Source: an uncultured Eubacteriales bacterium (lineage in GTDB: Bacteria > Bacillota > Clostridia > Oscillospirales > Acutalibacteraceae). From it: a stretch of DNA of 48,734 nt. Positions 7,491 through 15,966 of the stretch are shown here, piece by piece. The notes beneath the pieces are model-generated. The model saw nothing but the letters and a program-made list of their open reading frames with translations. It did no database searches and was not told the DNA's origin. A program made the position numbers and the translations under genes. The first letter of the stretch is position 1, and the number at the start of each line of letters is the position of its first letter. The stretch lies in the NCBI GenBank assembly GCA_934647945.1, contig CAKUFK010000019.1, positions 1 to 48,734 of the forward strand. The letters are read 5' to 3'.

Positions 7491-8357
7491 TCAGGTATCC
7501 GCCTTTCTGTCCGATGCCGTATTATCCGTGTCCAAATCCTCCACCGGGATGCCGGGAGGCAGGTCATAGCCGATCCGGCACCGGTTGTGATAGAGCAGGG
7601 TATCGGAGACCATCTCCCCGGTCCGCGGGTCATAGCCCTGTCTACGGATATCGCAGCTCTGGTATAGTTTCCCGTTTTCCCGGGTGTAGACGAGGTGTTC
7701 CCCCACGATCTCATACCGGGTCCCCTCCTCCCGGTCGGCCCGGACGGCCCCATTGAGGTTGTCGTCGTCGAACCACAGGACGATCTGATAGGTGGCTGGG
7801 GTGTCGTTGCGCACCTTCAAATCCAGCCAGCCCTCGTTGACTGTGGCGTCGGTACCGTCCGGGATATCGCTGGGGGGCAGGGGGAAGGATTCTACCGCGT
7901 GGGCATGGCGTTCCACGATGGTCAGCGGGGTGTGAAGGAAGAGCCAGAACAGCAGGTTGCTCAGCTGACACAGCCCTCCCCCTTCGACCGGGACGATCTC
8001 GCCGTTTATGAGGCACAGACCCTCTTTATAGGGCTCCTTATCGTCGGCATGGCGGACGAGCTGCCAGAAGGAGAAAGTCTCCCCCGGCCGAATGACGATG
8101 CCGTCCACCGTGGCGGCCGCCAGCTTCAGGTTATCCACCTTGTTGCGCTGGTACGCCATGTCGTGGCCGCTGTTCTCGTTGAGGAGCAAGGTCCCGGCGG
8201 AAAACACCTCTTCGGGCAGGGGCGCCGCCGTCCCGCGGGCATACCGGTTCCCGTCCAGCCGCATCCGCAGGTAAAACCATTTGACCTGAAGGAAGCGGCG
8301 CAGGGGGGCTAGAAACGGGAACCAGGCTTTCAGTTTGTCTTTCAGTTGTCGAAGCAT
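7491..8357 (-). CDS. vanW: VanW family protein
   Basis: A 288-residue VanW-domain protein, an accessory protein of vanB and vanG clusters whose biochemical role is unknown. The recognisable core runs from about residue 70: NKVDNLKLAAATVDGIVI, PGETFSFWQLVRH, and the conserved GGGLCQLSNLLFW. A basic, weakly hydrophobic N-terminus (LKAWFPFLAPLRRFL) may associate with the membrane. The gene starts immediately after the nhaC stop codon and ends 1 bp before vanG, so it is inside a tightly packed operon. VanW is also found outside resistance loci, but the vanW-vanG-vanXY order makes the link here strong. Confidence 0.92.
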   Translation of the reverse strand: MLRQLKDKLKAWFPFLAPLRRFLQVKWFYLRMRLDGNRYARGTAAPLPEEVFSAGTLLLNENSGHDMAYQRNKVDNLKLAAATVDGIVIRPGETFSFWQLVRHADDKEPYKEGLCLINGEIVPVEGGGLCQLSNLLFWLFLHTPLTIVERHAHAVESFPLPPSDIPDGTDATVNEGWLDLKVRNDTPATYQIVLWFDDDNLNGAVRADREEGTRYEIVGEHLVYTRENGKLYQSCDIRRQGYDPRTGEMVSDTLLYHNRCRIGYDLPPGIPVEDLDTDNTASDRKADT

Positions 8358-9833
8358 TCAGGATTCCACCTTTTCGAGCTCGGGAAGCGGCTCGGCCGTT
8401 TGAGGGCCCCCGTCCCTGCGGGCGGTCCCACGGGTGCCGTCTTTACGGCCGATGCCCAAAAGGATGGTGACCACCATGACGGCCAGCATGGCAAAGGAAT
8501 AAAAGACGAAGGGCGACACCTGCATGGCTGTCAGGGGATGGGCGCTGTCCGCGGCAAAGCCCAGGGTGTATACGACGGCCGGGGTCCAGGGCAGGCAGTA
8601 GCACAGGGTGTTCGACTGGGCGTCGAGGAGGTTGGCGGTGCGGTAGGGGCTGATGCCGTACCGCTTGGCAAGCGGCGCCGCAAAGGAGGCGCCGATGGCG
8701 AGGATGGCCGGGGCGTTGAGGCCCATCAGGGCGGACAGGAGGATGACCATCACCGAGATGACCACCTCAGCCCCCCGGGGACCCCGGACCACCCGCCCTA
8801 GGACGGCCAGCAGCTTCTCATCGCCGCCCCCCGCCCGCATGATCGACGTACAGCCGAACAGGAGCAAGGCGAGGACGATGACCTGGATCATGCTGGAAAG
8901 GCCGGTATAGAGCACACCGCCCACAGCGCGGTCCAGCCCCTCCCCCGATACTGTGAACAACGCGGGCTTCACCGCGTCGGCCACGTCAATCTGTACAACG
9001 TCCATCAGACCCGCCGCCACCGCCACCACCGCACCTGAGACGATTCCGATCGTCGCTGCGATGATGATATCCCCGGATTTGACCGCCACGAAAATGGTCG
9101 CGGCCACCGGCAGGAACATCAGCAGGGTCCAGGGATTGTAGGCGGGGGTCTCGCTCCCTCCGCCGCTGCCGGAGAGGACCAGGCCGGCGATCACCAGGCC
9201 GGCGACGGTCAGCCCGCCGGCGGCCAGCGCGTATTTCAGCCGGGAGCGGACCACCCCGGGCACGTCCACCCCCTGGGAGGTGGCGGAACAGATGGTGGTG
9301 TCCGAAACCGGCGCCAGATTGTCACCGAATGCGGCGCCCGAGATGATGGCGCCGGCCAGCAGGCCGGGATGCCCGCCGAGAGCCAGCCCGGCCGGATAGA
9401 GCACCCCCATGCCCGCCGCGATGGTGCCGAACCCCGTACCCGACGCGGTGGCGAACAGGGCGGAGGCGATAAAGGTGATGACGGTGAACAGCGTGCCGCC
9501 GACCCCGATGCCCGCGGCGATCCCCGCCACGCCGGCGGCCAGGCCGGATTCCCGCAGGATCCGGGAAAAGACGCCGGCGAAAAGCCAGCACACCACCGGG
9601 ATGATCGCCTCTTTGCTCGCCATGCCGGCGATCATCGTTTCAGCATACTGCCGCTTGTTTTTGGCAAAGAAAAAGGCGACGATCAAGGCCAGGAAGGCCG
9701 GCAGCCACAGCGCGCCGTCGGATATCGACCCGAAATGGAAGGTGGTAAGCACGATCAGCACCAGGAAAATCACAAAGGGCAGAAAGGACATCCATGCCCC
9801 GCCGTAAAACTCCAGTTTTTTCTTCTCTTCCAA
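8358..9833 (-). CDS. nhaC: NhaC-family Na+/H+ antiporter
   Basis: A 491-residue polytopic membrane protein of the NhaC family (Na+/H+ or related cation/organic acid antiport). About a dozen hydrophobic helices are visible. Family motifs include SGTGFGTIAAGMGVLYPAG and ISGAAFGDNLAPVSDTT, both typical of NhaC. The start is TTG 9833, seven bases after GGAGGGGG; no ATG is placed as well. It is the first gene of the operon leading into vanW, vanG and vanXY with no gap. The association of an antiporter with Van genes is unusual and suggests the Van genes depend on its promoter. Confidence 0.88.
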   Translation of the reverse strand: MEEKKKLEFYGGAWMSFLPFVIFLVLIVLTTFHFGSISDGALWLPAFLALIVAFFFAKNKRQYAETMIAGMASKEAIIPVVCWLFAGVFSRILRESGLAAGVAGIAAGIGVGGTLFTVITFIASALFATASGTGFGTIAAGMGVLYPAGLALGGHPGLLAGAIISGAAFGDNLAPVSDTTICSATSQGVDVPGVVRSRLKYALAAGGLTVAGLVIAGLVLSGSGGGSETPAYNPWTLLMFLPVAATIFVAVKSGDIIIAATIGIVSGAVVAVAAGLMDVVQIDVADAVKPALFTVSGEGLDRAVGGVLYTGLSSMIQVIVLALLLFGCTSIMRAGGGDEKLLAVLGRVVRGPRGAEVVISVMVILLSALMGLNAPAILAIGASFAAPLAKRYGISPYRTANLLDAQSNTLCYCLPWTPAVVYTLGFAADSAHPLTAMQVSPFVFYSFAMLAVMVVTILLGIGRKDGTRGTARRDGGPQTAEPLPELEKVES

Positions 9834-9940
9834 ACCGAAACCCCCTCCGTTTATTGTCCGTTCGATAGCATACCACCCTTTTGTATGAATTTCCGGAGGA
9901 AAACTCTTAAGGTTTTCTGAAGGAATTCAGAAGATAATTC

Positions 9941-9977
9941 AAAAAGAGCACGGCAAAGGGGGCTTTGCCGTGCTCTT
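9941..9977 (-). terminator. Terminator of the leftward TauE/SafE pair
   Basis: A 15-bp perfect stem (AAGAGCACGGCAAAG and its complement) with a four-G loop. On the minus strand it is followed by TTTTTGAATT, making a good intrinsic terminator between the permease pair and the nhaC operon. Confidence 0.85.
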
Positions 9978-10004
9978 CTTTATAAAACTCATCTCACCGT
10001 CTTG

Positions 10005-10427
10005 TTAGCTGTTTTGGCCGGTTGAGGTCTCCGAGCTCTTCCTCTCCCCCTCTTTTTCCTTTTTCGAGGATTTGCAGAACAATTCCTTGACCCCAATATA
10101 CAGCAGCAGCACACCGAACAGGCGGCGCAGGAGGCTGACGTCGATCGCGGCGGCGGCAAAGGCCGCGCCGACCGACGTCACCACGCCGGTGACGGTACAG
10201 AACAGGACGGTTTTCCAGTCCACCAGTTTACTCTTGATATGGGATATCAGGGCCGCGGGGGCGCAAAATAGGAAATACAGGAGATTGAGCCCGCCGGCGG
10301 TGTATTGATCCATCCCCGCAAAGGTGGTCAGGTACAGGATCAGCAGGGAACCCCCGCCGATGCCGAACCCGCTGATGACGCCGGTGACGAGGCCCGCCAA
10401 CAGGCCGATGACCCATGCCCAGCTCAT
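10005..10427 (-). CDS. TauE/SafE-family permease, half-length (second of pair)
   Basis: A 140-residue membrane protein corresponding to about half a TauE/SafE (sulfite/organosulfonate exporter, DUF81) permease. The N-terminal signature GLVTGVISGFGIGGGSLLIL is the family's repeated half-domain motif. Three to four helices are followed by a charged tail rich in Lys/Glu/Ser. It starts at ATG 10427, overlapping its partner's stop by 4 bp. Full-length family members have two such halves in about 250 residues, so the two adjacent genes probably form one heteromeric permease. The substrate is unknown. Confidence 0.85.
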   Translation of the reverse strand: MSWAWVIGLLAGLVTGVISGFGIGGGSLLILYLTTFAGMDQYTAGGLNLLYFLFCAPAALISHIKSKLVDWKTVLFCTVTGVVTSVGAAFAAAAIDVSLLRRLFGVLLLYIGVKELFCKSSKKEKEGERKSSETSTGQNS

Positions 10428-10783
10428 AAGAGAAACAGCGCCTTGACGCCGCCGTAAAGGATGAGAAGCCCAAAGGCGCGGCGCAGCAGAGTCACCGAGA
10501 CCTTTTTGAACACCAGACCGGACAGGATCCCCCCCGCGAGGCCGCCGATCAGATAGGGCAGCGCCGCCATGAAATCCAGGCCGCCTTTCATCACGAACAC
10601 CACCAGCGACACGGCGGACAGGGGCAGAATCACCGCCACCGAGGTGGCGAACGCCCGGCGTTGCTCCAGGCCCAGCCATTTGGTAAACAGCGGCACCAGG
10701 AACAGACCCCCTCCTGATCCGAACAGCCCATTGGCAATCCCGGCAAGCGCCCCGGTCACCAGGCTTTTCCCTGTGTTTTTCAT
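10424..10783 (-). CDS. TauE/SafE-family permease, half-length (first of pair)
   Basis: A 119-residue half-permease of the TauE/SafE family with the motif ALAGIANGLFGSGGGLFLVPLF and four hydrophobic segments. I choose ATG 10783 over ATG 10789, because the AGGGGGA ribosome binding site is correctly spaced only for the former. The 4-bp overlap with the second half-permease implies coupled translation and joint assembly. The pair is divergent from the MetRS-like gene. The exported anion cannot be inferred. Confidence 0.85.
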   Translation of the reverse strand: MKNTGKSLVTGALAGIANGLFGSGGGLFLVPLFTKWLGLEQRRAFATSVAVILPLSAVSLVVFVMKGGLDFMAALPYLIGGLAGGILSGLVFKKVSVTLLRRAFGLLILYGGVKALFLL

Positions 10784-10890
10784 CCACATTCCCCCTGTTC
10801 TCTCGTTAGGGTGCGCCGGACCAGGGGAAATATACGGCGAAAAACGCCGCCTGCCCGCAGATGGGACGGAATACGGGGAACTGGAAAGTA

Positions 10891-10919
10891 TTGCAGGAAA
10901 AGCGAGACTGTGATATGAT
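10891..10919 (+). promoter_or_regulatory. Sigma-A promoter for the MetRS-like gene
   Basis: TTGCAG (10891-10896), a 17-bp spacer, then TATGAT (10914-10919), about 75 bp upstream of the TTG start. No T-box leader is visible between this promoter and the gene. Confidence 0.6.
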
Positions 10920-10992
10920 GAATCGAAGCATATCCGCCCCAAAAACAACCCATATTATTTTAAAGATACGTAGGTCAAAGGAGACGGTACGA

Positions 10993-12954
10993 TTGAGCAC
11001 ACACGACGGCCGGCCGGTATTTCCGAAGCGCGCCATTGTCACCAGCGGGATGCCCTATGGAAACAAGGACCTGCATTTCGGGCACGTCGGCGGGGTATTT
11101 ATCCACGCAGACATCTATGCCCGGTTCCTGCGCGACCGGATCGGCCCGGAGCAGGTGCTGTTCATCTCCGGCACCGACTGCTACGGCTCCGCAATCGAAA
11201 TCAGCTATCAGGACTTGAAGCGGGACGGCTTTGACGGTACCATCCGGGACTATCTCGCCGCCAACCACGCCCGGCAGAAAGAGACGCTCGACGCCTATGG
11301 TATCAGCCTCGATATCTTTGCCGCTTCCGCTCTGGGTGAGGCGGGGGAGACGCATCGCCGCCTCTCAGAGGAGATCTTCCGCCGTCTATACGACGGGGGC
11401 TATCTCCGGCTCGAAGAGGTCCAGCAGTTTTATGACGAGGAGTCCGGCAAATATCTCAACGGCCGCCAGGTCACCGGCCGCTGCCCCATTGCCGGCTGCC
11501 GTTCGGAATCCGCGTATGCCGACGAGTGTTCCCTGGGGCATCAGTACAGCCCGAACGAGCTGATCCAGCCCGTCAGTGTCACCACTGGGAAAACTCCCTC
11601 CTTAAAAACGGTCCGGAACTGGTATTTCGATCTCGAACGCTTCGCCCAGGCGCTGAGGGACCGGCAGCTTGAGCTGCGCTCTCTGGAAAACTGCCGGCAG
11701 AGCCTAGTCAAAGTCATTGAGGAATTCCTGAAAAATCCCATGATCTACGTCAAAAACGACGACATGGAGGCTGTCGAGGAGCTACGCACGGCGCTGCCGG
11801 AACACACGCTCGACGCCGACCCGCACAAGACCTCGGCGGCGTTGGTGTTCACCTCTCTTTCCGACCGGGAGCAGGCCTGCCGCGTCCTCAAGGAGCACGG
11901 CATCCGTTACCGGACAGGCAAGACCCTGGTCCCCTTCCGCCTATCCGGCAACGTGGAATGGGGGATTCCTGTACCGGAGGAGGAGGGGATCAACGGCCTG
12001 ACCTTCTGGGTATGGCCGGAATCGCTCTGGGCTCCGGTGTCCTTCTGCAAAACCATCCTCAAGCAGCGCGGGTGCCCCGACGGGGACTGGGCCCGCTGGT
12101 GGAAGGATCCTGACGCGGACGTCTACCAGTTTATCGGGGAGGACAATATCTATTTCTACGCCATCGCGGAAATGGGGCTGTTTATGGCTCTTCACGCGCT
12201 GGACGGGCAGGAGGGCCGGCCGCATCTCCCCATCATCGTGCCCAATCGCCACGTGTTCTATGGTAATAAGAAAGCCAGCAGCTCCAGCGCGAACAAGCCT
12301 CCCCGTGCCATCGACCTGCTCGACCATTACACGGCGGAGCAGCTGCGCATGCATTTTGCGCATATGGCGCTCGCCAACCGCAGCGTCAGCTTTACGCCGA
12401 AATCCGTCATGGAGGGCCAGAGCGGCTTCGATGCCACCCTGGTGGAGGGAAACATCCTGACGAACGTCTACAACCGCCTCGTCCGTTCCTGCTTCTATAC
12501 CGCGCAGAAATATTCAGGCGGGAAGCTTCCCGCCTGCCCGGTCAGCGGTGAGGTCCTGGATCGTTCGGAAGCCCTGATCCGGGACTACGAATGGTGCATG
12601 TACCGGATCGAGCTGTTCCGGGCGATCGATCTGATGGACGCCTATCTGCGGGATGCGAACAAAAACTGGGCCGCCGAGACCAAACGGGCCGATGCCGAAA
12701 ACGATGAAGGGATCCGTTCCCAGATCCTGGCCGATTCCTTCCACGTCGTGCGGGTGGCCGCCACCCTGCTGCACCCCTTCGCCCCGGAAGGGACGGAGAT
12801 GGTCCGGGAGTATCTCGGCGTGGACGAGCGCCTGTGGGACTGGGCCTATATCTTCGAGCCCCTTTCCGCGTTTATGGGCGACGGCCATGCCTTCCGTTTC
12901 CTGGAGCCGCGGGTCGATTTCTTCCGCAAGCATCCCTCCCAGCTCGGCTCCTGA
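10993..12954 (+). CDS. MetRS-like class I aminoacyl-tRNA synthetase with atypical KMSKS
   Basis: A 653-residue class I synthetase of the methionyl-tRNA synthetase family. The HIGH box reads HFGH at residues 28-31 inside SGMPYGNKDLHFGHVGG. A zinc-knuckle-like insert (CPIAGC, with a further Cys after AYADE) follows, then the conserved WVWPESLWAP and the GEDNIYFYA region. Where KMSKS is expected the protein has KASSS (residues 427-431), losing the second lysine. A C-terminal helical anticodon-binding-like domain follows, but there is no EMAP-type tRNA-binding tail. I choose TTG 10993, which has AAAGGAG upstream. It may be a second MetRS or a specialised paralogue acting on another substrate; sequence alone does not tell. 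Confidence 0.8.
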   Translation: MSTHDGRPVFPKRAIVTSGMPYGNKDLHFGHVGGVFIHADIYARFLRDRIGPEQVLFISGTDCYGSAIEISYQDLKRDGFDGTIRDYLAANHARQKETLDAYGISLDIFAASALGEAGETHRRLSEEIFRRLYDGGYLRLEEVQQFYDEESGKYLNGRQVTGRCPIAGCRSESAYADECSLGHQYSPNELIQPVSVTTGKTPSLKTVRNWYFDLERFAQALRDRQLELRSLENCRQSLVKVIEEFLKNPMIYVKNDDMEAVEELRTALPEHTLDADPHKTSAALVFTSLSDREQACRVLKEHGIRYRTGKTLVPFRLSGNVEWGIPVPEEEGINGLTFWVWPESLWAPVSFCKTILKQRGCPDGDWARWWKDPDADVYQFIGEDNIYFYAIAEMGLFMALHALDGQEGRPHLPIIVPNRHVFYGNKKASSSSANKPPRAIDLLDHYTAEQLRMHFAHMALANRSVSFTPKSVMEGQSGFDATLVEGNILTNVYNRLVRSCFYTAQKYSGGKLPACPVSGEVLDRSEALIRDYEWCMYRIELFRAIDLMDAYLRDANKNWAAETKRADAENDEGIRSQILADSFHVVRVAATLLHPFAPEGTEMVREYLGVDERLWDWAYIFEPLSAFMGDGHAFRFLEPRVDFFRKHPSQLGS

Positions 12955-13045
12955 TCCCCGATCCTCCCGCTCATGCCCGATACCCGCGAGTCTGTAATGT
13001 CCTCTTATTCCAAGCCGTCAAACGAGTCAGGAGGGTCAGCCAATC

Positions 13046-14029
13046 ATGGACAAACTGCCATATGATCGGTTCATAAAGGCGCGGGACTACATTTTCGCTC
13101 ACTCGGAGGATATCGGCCGTGCGTGGTTTCGATACAATTTTGAGGACGGCGATACCGATGTGTTCATGGATGTGTTGGCGGAATACCAGCATGAAAACGG
13201 CGGATTCGGCGGGCTTTTTTATGAATTTGATTATCAGGGCCCCTGCCTGAAAAGCACCGAGATCGCTATAGGGTATCTATTGGGTCTTCGGGAAAGGCCG
13301 CCGGCCAGCCACCCGGTGATTCAAAATATGATGCGGTATCTATTGGAGCGGTATCACCCGGAAATCGGCAACTGGGGCGATCCCGCAGTGCCGGAGGTGA
13401 ATACCGGCGTTCACTGCCGATGGGTCCGATACAGAGGAGAGGCCATAGCCCCCATTGAAAGCGTGGACGAACGGATTAAAACTTACGATGCCAACGAAAA
13501 AGTCTGCTTTGCGGCGTTTGTGGCGCTGTATGCCGAGCTTGTGCCCGACGAAGTATACAAAGACATCGTGACATATCCGGCAGAGTATATCCTGCGGTAT
13601 TGGGATAAACATTCGCCGGATTACCGTCAGGGGATTTTTGACGATGGTACGCCCTATGATATCGAGTATTTCCAATGGTTCGTGCCATGCCTGAAGGACA
13701 AGGCGCTTGCCGGCAAATTGACCTCGGTTTTATGCCAAAACCCGACCGCCTTTATGGAGCTTGATTACGCGAAATCGGACGGGGATTACGTGCATTTGCC
13801 GTGCGATGTCGTGGGTTCGCCGGACAGCATCCTGTATCCGGCGGTAAAGGACCTGGTGGAAGAATCGCTGGACTATCGGATGAAGCAGCAAAGCGAGGAC
13901 GGCCGGTGGCCGCTCGGCTGGTCGTTCGGAAGCGGAGCGGGTTTGCACAACCTGCAAATCCGGTATGAAGCATACCGCACCCTCCTCATGCTGGTAAAGC
14001 TAAAACGGTTCGGGAGAATAGAAGCTTAA
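13046..14029 (+). CDS. Uncharacterised protein with predicted alpha/alpha-toroid (prenyltransferase-like) fold
   Basis: A 327-residue soluble protein with no signal peptide or membrane segment. Segments such as YQHENGGFGGLFYEFDYQGP, MRYLLERYHPEIGNWGD and QQSEDGRWPLGWSFGSG resemble the QxxxGGF/W repeats of terpenoid-cyclase/prenyltransferase alpha-alpha barrels, which are often annotated only as hypothetical proteins in Clostridia. A catalytic DxDD motif of squalene cyclases is not evident, so I do not assign an enzyme activity. The start at ATG 13046 has CAGGAGGGT upstream. It lies 91 bp after the MetRS-like gene and may share its transcript. Base composition is slightly less GC-rich than its neighbours. 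Confidence 0.7.
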   Translation: MDKLPYDRFIKARDYIFAHSEDIGRAWFRYNFEDGDTDVFMDVLAEYQHENGGFGGLFYEFDYQGPCLKSTEIAIGYLLGLRERPPASHPVIQNMMRYLLERYHPEIGNWGDPAVPEVNTGVHCRWVRYRGEAIAPIESVDERIKTYDANEKVCFAAFVALYAELVPDEVYKDIVTYPAEYILRYWDKHSPDYRQGIFDDGTPYDIEYFQWFVPCLKDKALAGKLTSVLCQNPTAFMELDYAKSDGDYVHLPCDVVGSPDSILYPAVKDLVEESLDYRMKQQSEDGRWPLGWSFGSGAGLHNLQIRYEAYRTLLMLVKLKRFGRIEA

Positions 14030-14059
14030 CGCGGCCAACCGGCGCATAACCCAGCCCTT

Positions 14060-14081
14060 GCCGCCTACGATTGTAGGCGGC
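14060..14081. terminator. Short hairpin between convergent genes
   Basis: A 9-bp perfect stem (GCCGCCTAC / GTAGGCGGC) with a 4-base loop, lying between the rightward toroid-like gene and the leftward GrpB gene whose stop codon it contains. There is no U-tract on the plus strand, so efficiency is uncertain. Confidence 0.5.
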
Positions 14082-14655
14082 CGTATTCATCCTCTGCCGG
14101 ACACTGCGCAATGCTAGGAATATCAGGCTGACTATCGGTGTTTTTTATCCAATCTAATGCTATCTTTTCAATCTTTTTTATATATTCGTCTTTTCCGTCA
14201 CAATAACCGCCTATATCGTATGGATATTGTTCTGCAAGTGACTTTTTTAAGCTGGCATATGCGCTGCAGGCCTCTTTGTGTGTTCTTAGGTAATCCCGAA
14301 GTGCCAAATGCCGCTTAATATCATCGGTTCGCTCCTCGGAAAAGATGTGGATTTGATGAGTCCGCTCATCACCGCCTTTGCGCAGGTAACGCCTGCCGGT
14401 AATCCCAAATTCGCCGAGATACTCATAACCGATTTCCTCAAAGCTTTTTCTGACAGCGTCGACTCGTTCAAGGCTGTGGACCACGGGCATGATGTCAATA
14501 ATTGGCTTTGCGGCAAGGCCTGGAACAGACGTGCTGCCGATATGATGAATCACAAGGCAATTATCTCTAAGAATACATTTGATAACGTATGCCTCTTCTT
14601 CGAACATTTTTCTCCATAAAGGGTCATATTCCGTTACTACAATATGTTGAGCCAT
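14065..14655 (-). CDS. GrpB family protein (UPF0157)
   Basis: A 196-residue member of the GrpB/UPF0157 family, which has a nucleotidyltransferase-like fold and whose function is unknown. Hallmarks are VVTEYDPLWRKMFEEE, IHHIGSTSVPGLAAKPIIDIM and the later THQIHIF. The start is ATG 14655; the longer open frame upstream is not protein-like. The gene is AT-richer than its neighbours and stands alone, which suggests acquisition. A second, broken GrpB gene occurs at 38683-39203. Confidence 0.9.
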   Translation of the reverse strand: MAQHIVVTEYDPLWRKMFEEEAYVIKCILRDNCLVIHHIGSTSVPGLAAKPIIDIMPVVHSLERVDAVRKSFEEIGYEYLGEFGITGRRYLRKGGDERTHQIHIFSEERTDDIKRHLALRDYLRTHKEACSAYASLKKSLAEQYPYDIGGYCDGKDEYIKKIEKIALDWIKNTDSQPDIPSIAQCPAEDEYGRLQS

Positions 14656-14794
14656 GGGTTTATCCCTCTGCAAACGATGATTTGTCGTGCCTATCGTACC
14701 ACTATCATTTTTGAGTGTCAAATCGTATGCTAATGAGCGATTGTAAGGAATTATTCGTTGTATTCCGCTGGGCACACACAATCGAATTGGGACA

Positions 14795-14828
14795 AAAAAG
14801 AGAGACGTCATGTGACGTCTCTCTTTTT
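14795..14828. terminator. Strong terminator at end of the carbohydrate operon
   Basis: A 16-bp perfect stem (AAAAAGAGAGACGTCA and its complement) with a 2-base loop and U-tracts on both strands. It lies just beyond the last gene of the nine-gene leftward operon. Confidence 0.88.
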
Positions 14829-14895
14829 ATTTGAATGAGCCTCGTTAGGTTTCGGTGCCGTTTACAGGCATTTGATTCCGATTACGGAAACAGTC

Positions 14896-15954
14896 TTACC
14901 GGGTGGCCGGCAGACCCGCCGCCCCGGCCGTGTACCCGGCCCCGGCCAGCAGATCCCGCGCGTTCCGGTACAGGATATCCTCGATATCGCCGTCCGACAG
15001 CTTGAGGTCGAAGGCGCACCGCTTGAGCGCGCGCAACTCCTCGTAAATCATCAGGGTGATGTCGGTCTCGTCGGTCTGACGCATATGCGGATCGCCCGAC
15101 ACGTCGCCGTACAGGCCCCTGGGCACCACGTTGCGGTACACCCCGCCTTCCACCACCCGGTACATCCGCATGATGGCGATCGGCAAATCGGAACCGAACA
15201 GCAGCCGCTTCGTCCCTACCGCCCGGATACAGGCCTTGATCGCGTCGTCGCAGACGTTGGCCGTAAAATCGAAAAGCATATGCCGGGTATTCCGCAGCAC
15301 CTCGAATGCGTCTCCGATATCCTCCTTGGAATAGGCCCGGCCGATATGGGCGACGACCAGCCGGATATTCGGGTATTTCTGCTCGATCTCCATGAGCTGC
15401 GCAATGTTGAGCGCATCCCGCAGCCGCGCCGCCCGGGGGATATGCAGCATGACGATCCAGCCGTTCCTGTCTGCGGCTTCCAGATGCTCATGGGGCAGGA
15501 AATCGAAAATGCGGATCTCCTTTTCCGGAATATAGGGCGGGCAGTTGCTCAGGTAGGGTTTGAGCCCCAGAAAGCCGCCTTGCCGGACTTCCGATTCGAG
15601 AAAATCGGGCGGCATGTCGTATGTCGTGCGGAACAGGGTGGGAAAGCCATAGGCCTGCGCGGATTCCCGGACATAGGCGTTGCACTGCCCCACGTCGTGG
15701 GAAACGCCGCCGAAAACCAAGGGCGTGACGGCCTGGCCGGGAAAGAGGGCCCGGAAGCCGCCGGTCAGATCCTCCGCCGTCTGTTCGTCCGCGACCAGGT
15801 CGATCCAGGTGGATCCGCCGTTGGGCTCTCCCTGCGGCCGGAAGGTGTTTTTCCAGATATGGGTGTGGATATCGATCAGATTGTCCGGCAGAAACCCCCG
15901 CAGTTCCGTCTCGTACACGCGGCGGTCATAGTCGGTCAGATTCAGCTGAAACAT
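14896..15954 (-). CDS. Amidohydrolase-family protein (PF04909-like)
   Basis: A 352-residue metal-dependent hydrolase or decarboxylase of the amidohydrolase-2 type. It shows LIDIHTHIWKN (first metal ligands, about residues 26-35), LVVAHIGRAYSKEDI (barrel His) and LLFGSDLPI (the terminal Asp). It is the last gene of the carbohydrate operon, 13 bp after the FGGY kinase. In sugar-acid pathways such enzymes act as lactonases or uronate isomerase-like proteins, so opening a lactone or removing a substituent from the sugar is a reasonable but unproven role. Confidence 0.85.
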   Translation of the reverse strand: MFQLNLTDYDRRVYETELRGFLPDNLIDIHTHIWKNTFRPQGEPNGGSTWIDLVADEQTAEDLTGGFRALFPGQAVTPLVFGGVSHDVGQCNAYVRESAQAYGFPTLFRTTYDMPPDFLESEVRQGGFLGLKPYLSNCPPYIPEKEIRIFDFLPHEHLEAADRNGWIVMLHIPRAARLRDALNIAQLMEIEQKYPNIRLVVAHIGRAYSKEDIGDAFEVLRNTRHMLFDFTANVCDDAIKACIRAVGTKRLLFGSDLPIAIMRMYRVVEGGVYRNVVPRGLYGDVSGDPHMRQTDETDITLMIYEELRALKRCAFDLKLSDGDIEDILYRNARDLLAGAGYTAGAAGLPATR

Positions 15955-15966
15955 GGCATGACCCCC

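Noticed and set aside
10784..10992. T-box riboswitch upstream of the MetRS-like gene
   Set aside because: No conserved T-box sequence, specifier loop or terminator/antiterminator pair is visible between the promoter and the start codon.
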